Assembly (NCBI GenBank): GCA_019894735.1
Contig: JAGXOB010000063.1
Coordinates: 1-12,999, forward strand
Origin: Promethearchaeota archaeon
GTDB taxonomy: Archaea > Asgardarchaeota > Lokiarchaeia > Sigynarchaeales > SOKP01
Direction of reading: 5' to 3'
DNA length: 12,999 nt
Shown here: positions 7,385 to 12,999 of the stretch, in pieces
Numbering within the stretch: the first letter of the stretch is position 1
How the letters are laid out: each line of letters opens with the position of its first letter
The notes under the pieces: generated by a model
Database searches by the model: none
What the model was told of the DNA's origin: nothing
The model's input: only the letters and a program-made list of their open reading frames with translations
Position numbers and translations under genes: made by a program

Positions 7385-8239
7385 CTATCTGAAAAACATG
7401 AAAGGTACAATTATGGCAAATGATATTACTCCATAAAAGATGCAGAAATAACTAAAATTGATTTTTTGTGCGATTTTTAACAATACTTCCATAGAAAGAT
7501 AACCTACAATGAAACTAACTAGCGTTATGATCAAAATTGTGAAGATATCAATTGTTCCAAATACCGATCCTTCTCCGAAGATAATATCCATTCCGATTGA
7601 TGCAAGAGCTACTGGGACTGACATTAGAAAACTTAACTTCAAACTTTGATCTTGGTTATATTTCTCGAATAGGATAGTAGATACCGTAAAACCTGAGCGA
7701 GATATTCCTGGAAGTATGGCAATCCCTTGAATTAATCCAGATATGGTCGAATCCTTAAAGAGTTCCCGATCTGACACAGTATTGATGGTTTTTTTTCCAA
7801 AATTCCTTCTAAAAGTCAATAACACAATTCCAGTTACAATTAGGAATCCAGAAATCACTAAAGTTAATACATCACCTTGTGTTGCGTCAAATCCTTCTAT
7901 TATTACAAATTTAAACAGGAGATATAATGGGATAGCAGTTATCACAGTTCCAACCGTGGCATAGATTAACCAGTTTCTTTTCTTAATATCACTTCCTTCA
8001 ACTTCAAATTTTCTTGGTATTATCGATTTAATGATTTGAATATAATCCTTTCTTAATTTTATCAGGACCGCTATCGTAGTTCCTAAATGCATCCAAATGC
8101 TTAAACTAAAAGCTTGTTCAGGAGGAATACCAAAAATACTAATTGACACTATCATGACTTGCCCTGAAGAAGAAATAGGCAACCACTCAAATAATCCTTG
8201 TAGTATTGCTATTATTATATATTCAATCATAGGTATCAT
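7385..8239 (-). CDS. uppP: Undecaprenyl-diphosphatase-like polyprenyl diphosphatase (UppP/BacA family)
   Basis: This is an integral membrane protein of 284 residues with about eight hydrophobic segments. The family removes a phosphate from a C55 (or archaeal dolichyl-type) polyprenyl diphosphate, recycling the lipid carrier for cell-surface glycans. The two signature loops are present: QGLFEWLPISSSGQ (14-27) with E18 and the Ser run, and LPGISRSG (176-183) with R181. Compared with E. coli, the first Glu and the His of the first loop (E17 and H30 there) are both Gln here (Q14, Q27). I believe this EWLPISS-x-GQ form is the usual archaeal type. The ATG at 8239 overlaps the phosphatase stop as ATGA. 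A second ATG at 8230 gives MIEYIIIAIL and is an alternative start. The role in an organism without known peptidoglycan is probably N-glycan carrier recycling, which is inference. Confidence 0.86.
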   Translation of the reverse strand: MIPMIEYIIIAILQGLFEWLPISSSGQVMIVSISIFGIPPEQAFSLSIWMHLGTTIAVLIKLRKDYIQIIKSIIPRKFEVEGSDIKKRNWLIYATVGTVITAIPLYLLFKFVIIEGFDATQGDVLTLVISGFLIVTGIVLLTFRRNFGKKTINTVSDRELFKDSTISGLIQGIAILPGISRSGFTVSTILFEKYNQDQSLKLSFLMSVPVALASIGMDIIFGEGSVFGTIDIFTILIITLVSFIVGYLSMEVLLKIAQKINFSYFCIFYGVISFAIIVPFMFFR

Positions 8240-8721
8240 TCATATCTTTTCAATCCTTTTAAAATACAATACGTTATCTCGTCACGTGATTTTCGAAAAC
8301 CTTCAACTCCTTTCATGGAAGGATCCTCAATATCTCCTTGTTCTCCAGCAAATTCTCTTAAAGTTAGGACTTTATTATCGCCTGAGTTATTATAATCTAA
8401 CACTGCTTTTTTATGTTTTTCGGTTAGCGTCAGGATTAAATCTGCTTGTTTAATTAATTCCGGTCTTTTTTTGAGGTCAATCGAAACTGCATCTTCAGAT
8501 AATGTAATACCAATTTCTTTCATAACTAATTTCGCATCTAAAGATATGAGCATCCCATCCCTTGCGTTTGAAGCTATACCTCCCGAAGATACCGAAACAT
8601 CCATTCCATTGCGGAAAAAGAAGTCCTGCAGGAATCCTTCAGACATCCGACTTCTGGCAGTGTTAACGCTGCAAACTACAAGAACTTTCGTATACGGAAA
8701 CTGGCTACTTTTATTATTCAT
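8236..8721 (-). CDS. Low-molecular-weight protein-tyrosine phosphatase family protein
   Basis: This is a small soluble phosphatase of about 161 residues. The signature P-loop CSVNTARSRM near the N-terminus is C-x5-R-S, with C18/R24 if counted from the TTG at 8724. The general-acid Asp is in EDPSMKG near residue 134. ADLILTLTEKHK and the GGIAS block also match the family. Substrates could be protein phosphotyrosine or phosphoarginine. An arsenate reductase is less likely, because the further redox cysteines of the ArsC type are not evident. The start is taken as ATG 8721; TTG 8724 just before it is possible. A TATA-like box at 8745-8756 would put the transcript start close to either. Its stop overlaps the UppP start by four bases, so the two are co-translated and probably act in one process. 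Confidence 0.85.
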   Translation of the reverse strand: MNNKSSQFPYTKVLVVCSVNTARSRMSEGFLQDFFFRNGMDVSVSSGGIASNARDGMLISLDAKLVMKEIGITLSEDAVSIDLKKRPELIKQADLILTLTEKHKKAVLDYNNSGDNKVLTLREFAGEQGDIEDPSMKGVEGFRKSRDEITYCILKGLKRYE

Positions 8722-8744
8722 CAATAGGTAAGAAAATTCTTTGT

Positions 8745-8756
8745 CTTAATAATTAG
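8745..8756 (-). promoter_or_regulatory. Putative TATA box of the phosphatase-UppP operon
   Basis: The minus strand reads CTAATTATTAAG, centred about 26-29 bases upstream of the TTG/ATG starts at 8724/8721. This predicts a leaderless or nearly leaderless mRNA, and no Shine-Dalgarno precedes the phosphatase start. Confidence 0.35.
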
Positions 8757-8850
8757 TTTTTGGAATGATCTGGACGAGGTAAAATTACATCAATTGGAAT
8801 AGTGATATTTGGACTTTACCAGTAATCAAAGCTCGCTTACCCCTAAATAA

Positions 8851-8859
8851 TATAAAAGG
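8851..8859 (+). promoter_or_regulatory. Strong TATA-like element TATAAAAGG between phosphatase and nicotinamidase genes
   Basis: TATAAAAGG is among the most consensus-like TATA elements in the window. Read rightward it would start a transcript near 8881, antisense to the 3' end of the nicotinamidase gene, with only a 14-codon frame (ATG at 8889) in front of it. Read leftward (TTTTATATTA) it would give the phosphatase gene a leader of about 100 bases. The direction cannot be decided from sequence. The rest of 8725-8910 holds no gene I can support. Confidence 0.3.
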
Positions 8860-8910
8860 GTGTAAAAACTTATTTGACTTAAATTTAAATGAAACTCAAC
8901 TTAAAATGTT

Positions 8911-9585
8911 CTAAATTAAATTATCTTTCGTAGCAAACTTAATTCCTTTGTCTCTCATCTGCTGAAGAGATTTAGTAATATTTCCCGGCGGCAAGTCGAT
9001 ACCTCTCGTTAAATTTACTAAAAAATACACTTCAAAGCCAAAATCAAGTCCATCTAGTGCTGTGAAATAGCAACAATAGTCTAGTGCTAAACCACAAATA
9101 AAAATTCTTTTGATGTTGAGAGATTTTAAAAACCCCGCTAAACCTGTTTCAGATTTCTTATCGTTTTCAATAAACCCGGAATAGCTATCAACACTAGGAT
9201 TATAGCCTTTGCGAATTATCGCGTGAGCTAACTTAACTTTTAGTTTATCATGAAAATTAGCACCATTAGAATCCTGTACACAATGATCTGGCCATAAAAT
9301 GGGGCCAATTCCTTCGGAATGAAATTCGTCACCTGGATCTTTGTCAGGATGGCTGCTAGCAAACGACATATGATTTTCTGGATGCCAATCTTGCGTTAAA
9401 ACTACTAATCCATTATTTTCTTTGAATATTTCAGCAATTCTGTTTATATTATCAATAATCTGATCACCCTCTTCGACAGGTAAAGCTCCTCCTGGCATAA
9501 AATCATTCTGCATATCGACAATAATTAGAGCGTCCTGATAACTTAAATCAATTTTTTTTTGATAATATGGTTTCTCAATACTCAT
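8911..9585 (-). CDS. pncA: Nicotinamidase (isochorismatase-fold amidohydrolase)
   Basis: This cytoplasmic enzyme hydrolyses nicotinamide to nicotinate and ammonia in NAD salvage. The catalytic triad is visible: D24 in IIVDMQNDF, K126 in IIRKGYNP, and C171 in LALDYCCYFTALD. The metal site QDWHPENH supplies D66, H68 and H72. WPDHCVQ (99-105) and DSYSGF (133-138) are nicotinamidase-type blocks that separate it from general isochorismatases. At 224 residues it is the usual length. ATG 9585 is chosen because a TATA-like AATTTATTA lies about 28 bases upstream, which fits a leaderless message, and the ATG at 9590 is out of frame and stops at once. It is a single gene between the phosphatase operon and the kinase, all on the minus strand with separate promoters. 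Confidence 0.93.
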   Translation of the reverse strand: MSIEKPYYQKKIDLSYQDALIIVDMQNDFMPGGALPVEEGDQIIDNINRIAEIFKENNGLVVLTQDWHPENHMSFASSHPDKDPGDEFHSEGIGPILWPDHCVQDSNGANFHDKLKVKLAHAIIRKGYNPSVDSYSGFIENDKKSETGLAGFLKSLNIKRIFICGLALDYCCYFTALDGLDFGFEVYFLVNLTRGIDLPPGNITKSLQQMRDKGIKFATKDNLI

Positions 9586-9608
9586 ACCATCTTATAAAAA
9601 AACAAGAA

Positions 9609-9617
9609 TAATAAATT
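9609..9617 (-). promoter_or_regulatory. Putative TATA box of the nicotinamidase gene
   Basis: AATTTATTA on the minus strand is centred about 28 bases upstream of the ATG at 9585. This predicts transcription starting at or a few bases before the start codon. The same 75-base gap (9586-9660) carries T-rich sequence on the minus strand that may also end the kinase transcript. Confidence 0.38.
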
Positions 9618-9660
9618 TTTATCAAAATTAAACAAAAACTGATTTTATTTTCTAATTAGA

Positions 9661-12321
9661 TTATGATGTTATAGGATTCATGTTTTTGAAGAGTTTAAAA
9701 TAGAAAGTAGAACCCTTATTTCTCCCAGCAGATTCGACCCAAATATGTCCTCCATGCATATCAATAATTTCTTTTGAAATGTATAAACCTAATCCTGATC
9801 CTTCTATGTCTACATCCATCTTTTGGCCATATCGTTCTATTTTTCCGAATCTTAAAAATAAATTTTCCATTTCTTTCTCTGTTAAGCCTATTCCCGTGTC
9901 TATTATCTTGAAATACACATTATCGCCTTTTTCCTCGAGGTTTATTTTTATGATTCCCTTTTTAGGAGTATTCTTAATAGCGTTTGTTAATAAATTAGTG
10001 ATTACTTGTTCGATTCTCATTTTATCAATTTTAATGCTTACAACCTCAGGCATATTTAATTCTATAATCATATTTCGCTTATTCGCTAAATATCGATTGT
10101 CATTAATGCAATTCCTAATAATTTCAACAATATTTTCTTTTTGAAGATTCAAATTTAACTTTTCTGATTCGATTCTAGAAGCATCAAGTAAATTTTCAAT
10201 TAATACCTTTAATCTCTTTCCGCCTCGGTTAATCAATTCGATAAATTCTAAAGCTTCTGAGCAAGTGTTATCTTTATAAACCTCTAAAAGGATTTGAGTA
10301 CCACCGAATATAGAAGTTATAGGTGTTTTCAATTCATGGGACACTCTTGAAATTAATTCAGATTTCATCTTATTTAAATCTAATAATCTCTTGTTCTCTT
10401 CTATTATGAGATTTTCTGCCTTTTTCTTCTCAGTAATATCTTGTGCGATTGATTCAAAGATAATTTCGTTATCCAATTTAATCATTGAACTTTGAAATAA
10501 AATCCATGTCATATTCCCATTATTTTTCTTTATCTGAAGTTCTATAGGTTTTGGATTATTTCCCTTGAGAAGCTGTTTAGTTATGTTTTTTAATGCCAGT
10601 ATTTGATCTGAATTTACTAAATCAAGTTCGATATAATTTCTCCCAATCATCTCACTTTTACTATGACCTAAAATACTCTCGGCTGAAGAATTCATTTCCA
10701 AGATTAATCCGCTTATATTTGACAACAATACAGCATTAGGAGAGTTTTTATACAAGTTTCGATATTTCTCTTCAGATTCCATTAACGCTAATTCAGTATT
10801 TCTCCTTTCTGTAATGTTTCGAGAAATAAACAAATATTTTTGATTTCCTTGATCGTCCTTAAACATCTTTGTTTTAACTTCAAACCATAAATAATTACCA
10901 TTCTTATGCCGCATCCTTGATACATGAATTCCTGCTTTATTTTTGAACAATTTAAGCATGTACCTTCTAATTTTCGTATAATCTTCAGGGTGGTTCAGCT
11001 TAATGTCATACTCTCCAACAATATCTTCAAGGGCGTAGCCTAATATTTGACGATGAGTTTTTTCATTTATATATTCTATTTTAAAATCTTCAGAAAGCAC
11101 TCTTATTAAATCGTTAGAATTTTCAGTGATTAGTCTGTACTTTTGCTCCGACTCTTTTAACATTTGTTCAGCTTTCTTCTTGTCAGTAACATCCCTTAGA
11201 GTTGAAATAAAGCCAATAATATTTCCGTCGTCATCGTAATAATTTTTAGATTCACTTGAAAGCCATACATAATCTCCATACTTAGGCAAAATTCTAAATT
11301 CAACAAGTTTTCCAATGTCAATTTGTTTTATAAGCGTGGTTCTATAATAGGAAATCAACCTCTTAACATCGTCTTTATGTATATATTGAAAGAATCTGCT
11401 ATTTTTGTTTATTTCTCTCCCTTTCAACATCTTCGATAATTGAGGTGAGACATATAATAATTTTCCCTTATAATCTATTATGACGATCGCATCCTTCGTG
11501 TTTTCAATAATATTTCGAAATTCCTTTTCAGATTCCTTCAATTTTATTTCTGAAATCTTTCTGTTTGTAATATCTTTTATAATAGTTACTACTTGGACAA
11601 CTTTTTCTTCGACAAAAATAGGAATCTTCCGTATTTCTGTGTAAATCGAATTATCGTTAAGTTCTGTTAGTTCTTCAGTAATTAAAGTTTTACCCGTCTC
11701 GAAAACCTTGTGATATTCTTGTATTATTTTTTCTGGCAAAAAAGGAAAAACATCGAAAAATTCTCTACCAATGACAACTTGATTAATGTTATATGTTTTT
11801 AACCAATCGTTTAATGCATTATTTGTAAGAATAATTCTCAAATCTTCATTAATTACATGGATAGGATCTCCCATGGATTCAATTATGGTCCGATATTGCT
11901 GCTCCGAATTTTTTAGTTTTAGATCAGCAATTTTTTTTTCTGAAATATCTCGAATCACTGCTACTATATTAATTTTTCCCTTACGATTGATAATTCCGCC
12001 TTTAGCTGAAACATACACATACTCTCCATTTTTGTGTTTTGCCTTGTATTCATATGAGATGTGTTTTTTATCTTTTATCGCGGTTTTCATCAAATTCTTT
12101 ACATGTGATAAATCATCGGGATGAATAAAGTTAAACCCATTTTTTCCAACGACTTCGTGAGGTTCATATCCAAACATTTGGTAACATTGAGGACTTATAT
12201 AAGTGAATTTACCGTTTAAATCAATTTCTACAATTGTATCTACTATTTCATTTATAATACTCTGGTAAATATCATCAGGAACCTCAAGCGGTTTTGGTTC
12301 ACTTTTCTTATCTGAAATCAA
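9661..12321 (-). CDS. Soluble histidine kinase with five tandem PAS domains
   Basis: This 886-residue sensor kinase autophosphorylates a histidine in response to signals sensed by PAS domains. PAS units lie at about 18-131, 140-256, 265-383, 392-508 and 517-634. Each ends in a D/N-(I/V)-(S/T) motif (D125, D250, D377, N502, D628) and is followed by a charged coiled-coil linker such as ESEQKYR. The HisKA domain has the H-box SHELKTP with H662. The HATPase domain has the N-box NLLTNAIKN (N780), G1 DTGIGL (808-813) and G2 GSGLGLYI (841-848), so it should be active. No membrane segment, signal peptide or receiver domain is present, and no response regulator is adjacent, so its partner is elsewhere. 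The start must be TTG 12321: an in-frame TAA lies 24 bases upstream with no other start between, and the first Met is inside PAS1. A weak GGGGTAA ribosome site precedes it. Confidence 0.93.
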   Translation of the reverse strand: MISDKKSEPKPLEVPDDIYQSIINEIVDTIVEIDLNGKFTYISPQCYQMFGYEPHEVVGKNGFNFIHPDDLSHVKNLMKTAIKDKKHISYEYKAKHKNGEYVYVSAKGGIINRKGKINIVAVIRDISEKKIADLKLKNSEQQYRTIIESMGDPIHVINEDLRIILTNNALNDWLKTYNINQVVIGREFFDVFPFLPEKIIQEYHKVFETGKTLITEELTELNDNSIYTEIRKIPIFVEEKVVQVVTIIKDITNRKISEIKLKESEKEFRNIIENTKDAIVIIDYKGKLLYVSPQLSKMLKGREINKNSRFFQYIHKDDVKRLISYYRTTLIKQIDIGKLVEFRILPKYGDYVWLSSESKNYYDDDGNIIGFISTLRDVTDKKKAEQMLKESEQKYRLITENSNDLIRVLSEDFKIEYINEKTHRQILGYALEDIVGEYDIKLNHPEDYTKIRRYMLKLFKNKAGIHVSRMRHKNGNYLWFEVKTKMFKDDQGNQKYLFISRNITERRNTELALMESEEKYRNLYKNSPNAVLLSNISGLILEMNSSAESILGHSKSEMIGRNYIELDLVNSDQILALKNITKQLLKGNNPKPIELQIKKNNGNMTWILFQSSMIKLDNEIIFESIAQDITEKKKAENLIIEENKRLLDLNKMKSELISRVSHELKTPITSIFGGTQILLEVYKDNTCSEALEFIELINRGGKRLKVLIENLLDASRIESEKLNLNLQKENIVEIIRNCINDNRYLANKRNMIIELNMPEVVSIKIDKMRIEQVITNLLTNAIKNTPKKGIIKINLEEKGDNVYFKIIDTGIGLTEKEMENLFLRFGKIERYGQKMDVDIEGSGLGLYISKEIIDMHGGHIWVESAGRNKGSTFYFKLFKNMNPITS

Positions 12322-12342
12322 TCTTATTACCCCTATTATTAT

Positions 12343-12370
12343 AAGTTATAAAGCGTGTGAATTATAACTT
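12343..12370. promoter_or_regulatory. Kinase promoter with a 9-base inverted repeat, candidate operator
   Basis: AAGTTATAA (12343-12351) and TTATAACTT (12362-12370) are perfect inverted copies around the 10-base spacer AGCGTGTGAA, with arm centres 19 bases apart. The left arm, read on the minus strand as TTTATAACTT, coincides with the best TATA box for the kinase gene, about 26-28 bases before TTG 12321. A further TTATAACT lies at 12462-12469. A regulator bound to the repeat would cover the TATA box. The spacing and perfect arms are seen in the sequence, and the function is inference. Confidence 0.38.
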
Positions 12371-12591
12371 TAGAAGTGATTTTTATCCAAAGAAGTACTA
12401 ATTAAAATTTCGTTGAAAAATCTAATTAATTCTCCTTAATTGTAGATCTAAGAAAAGCAGATTATAACTATATTCAAAAAAGATACTTGTTCGTTAATTT
12501 GATACGAAAATTATTGCAATTAAAATAAGTAAACTATTAAAAAAAATTTATTTGCAAATCGTCATTAATAAATAGTAGTTCTTAATTTATT

Positions 12592-12662
12592 GCGCTTGTA
12601 GTATAGTGGTAATATGCTGGCTTCCCAAGCCAGTGTCCCGGGTTCAATTCCCGGCAGGCGCA
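12592..12662 (+). tRNA. tRNA-Gly (anticodon CCC)
   Basis: The cloverleaf folds completely. Acceptor GCGCTTG pairs with CAGGCGC through one G-T pair. The D stem GTAT/ATAT has the loop AGTGGTA. The anticodon stem CTGGC/GCCAG encloses TTCCCAA, giving anticodon CCC, which reads GGG glycine codons. The T stem CCGGG/CCCGG encloses TTCAATT. The discriminator base is A at 12662, and the following bases are TTT, so CCA is not encoded. No intron is present. The gene converges on the EF-2-like gene, whose stop is 15 bases away. Confidence 0.96.
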
Positions 12663-12677
12663 TTTAACTCTTTAAGT

Positions 12678-12999
12678 TTACCAAGATAGTCCTTTGATAA
12701 ATCTTAAGTCACTAATTAATTTTTTAGCTTCATGGTTAGGAACTTCTAAAAAGGCGTGAAATGTGTTTTGCCAGAAAGCTCGTCCCGAAGTACTGGAGCG
12801 AATATCTTCTGCAAATTTTATGGAATTTCTCACTGGTATTAGGATTTCTATGATGGCTTGATAATCTTTTTCTTGATTCACATTTTGGATTTTAGCAGAA
12901 TACTTCGAGAGTAGAGAAAGTGTATTTTTAATATAATCTGGTGGTAATTGAATGATGGTGTGATATATCGGCTCAAGAAGAATTAGTTCAGCTTGATTT
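12678..12999 (-). CDS. Elongation factor 2-like protein, C-terminal end only
   Basis: The frame is open from the window edge to a TAA at 12678-12680, giving the last 106 residues of a longer protein. They match domains IV/V of archaeal/eukaryal EF-2, the GTPase that translocates tRNA on the ribosome. ILLEPIYHTIIQLPPDYI corresponds to the ILEP...VP-x-Y-I strand, IPVRNSIKFAEDIRS to the PVAE...F-x-x-DLR segment, and TSGRAFWQNTF to the T-x-GRAFW block. The protein ends KGLSW, right after the block that in ordinary archaeal EF-2 reads IRxRKGL and continues about 15 residues. The RRGKI motif is replaced by SKYSAKI. It is therefore a divergent EF-2, possibly the second, diphthamide-independent copy known from Asgard archaea. 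The GTPase domain and the diphthamide loop are outside the window. Confidence 0.8.
   Translation of the reverse strand, partial: NQAELILLEPIYHTIIQLPPDYIKNTLSLLSKYSAKIQNVNQEKDYQAIIEILIPVRNSIKFAEDIRSSTSGRAFWQNTFHAFLEVPNHEAKKLISDLRFIKGLSW

Noticed and set aside
7743..7964. Plus-strand open frame inside UppP
   Set aside because: It is a short shadow of the UppP codons on the opposite strand.
8097..8453. Plus-strand open frame spanning the phosphatase-UppP junction
   Set aside because: It is antisense to two recognised genes with family motifs and resembles no protein family.
8236..8721. Arsenate reductase (ArsC, thioredoxin type)
   Set aside because: The P-loop is shared between the families, but the additional redox cysteines of ArsC are not visible and no arsenic genes are nearby.
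8471..8731. Plus-strand open frame opposite the phosphatase P-loop region
   Set aside because: The minus-strand reading contains the C-x5-R signature, and this frame has no motif of its own.
8879..8888. Palindrome TTAAATTTAA
   Set aside because: A ten-base self-complementary A/T string is expected by chance in DNA this AT-rich, and it sits downstream of a gene.
9779..12124. Plus-strand open frames (9779-10144 and 11786-12124) inside the histidine kinase
   Set aside because: Both are complementary shadows of the HATPase and PAS1-PAS2 regions and carry no recognisable domain.
12678..12881. A separate 67-residue protein starting at a GTG at 12881
   Set aside because: The frame continues open upstream to the window edge and matches EF-2 throughout, so the GTG is an internal valine codon.
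1..12999. CRISPR array, insertion sequence or tRNA-linked integration
   Set aside because: No regularly spaced repeats, transposase or integrase motifs were seen, and no second copy of the tRNA-Gly 3' end was noticed.

Overview
The window is AT-rich DNA that looks archaeal. The evidence is an archaeal-type inositol-1-phosphate synthase, an EF-2 C-terminus, a UppP of what I recall as the archaeal sequence type, TATA-like boxes about 25-35 bases before several start codons, GGTGAT-type ribosome binding sites in front of TTG starts, and a tRNA gene with no encoded CCA. The combination of an ITPK-like ATP-grasp protein, a divergent EF-2, a GH38-like protein and a large multi-PAS histidine kinase would fit an Asgard archaeon such as a Lokiarchaeia member. 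That placement is inference, because no rRNA or ribosomal protein lies in the window. No mobile element, CRISPR array or integration scar was seen.

Layout. 1-1027 (minus): myo-inositol-1-phosphate synthase, cut by the window edge. A 181-base divergent promoter region with a perfect 13-base palindrome separates it from a rightward pair: a 943-residue GH38/57-like glycoside hydrolase (1209-4040) and, 20 bases later, a zinc-type medium-chain dehydrogenase (4061-5074). Converging on these is a 12-helix MFS sugar-type transporter (5093-6370, minus). Divergent from the transporter is an ITPK-like ATP-grasp protein (6488-7381), which converges with only 3 bases of space on UppP (7385-8239, minus). 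UppP overlaps by 4 bases with an upstream low-molecular-weight phosphatase (8236-8721, minus). Then follow a nicotinamidase (8911-9585, minus), a five-PAS histidine kinase (9661-12321, minus), tRNA-Gly(CCC) (12592-12662, plus) and the C-terminal end of an EF-2-like factor (12678 to the window end, minus).

How the genes may work together. The left half is a carbohydrate neighbourhood with a hydrolase, a polyol/sugar dehydrogenase, a sugar-type transporter and the enzyme that makes inositol phosphate from glucose 6-phosphate. An ATP-grasp protein carrying the inositol-phosphate-kinase metal triad lies about 5.5 kb from that synthase, which raises the possibility of inositol polyphosphate chemistry. 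The phosphatase-UppP pair is translationally coupled and points to recycling of a polyprenyl diphosphate carrier. Nicotinamidase serves NAD salvage. The kinase is a soluble sensor with no response regulator beside it.

Intergenic regions are all under 300 bases. The longest (12322-12591, 270 bases) holds the kinase promoter with a 9-base inverted repeat and the upstream region of the tRNA gene. At least three genes start with TTG and one with GTG.
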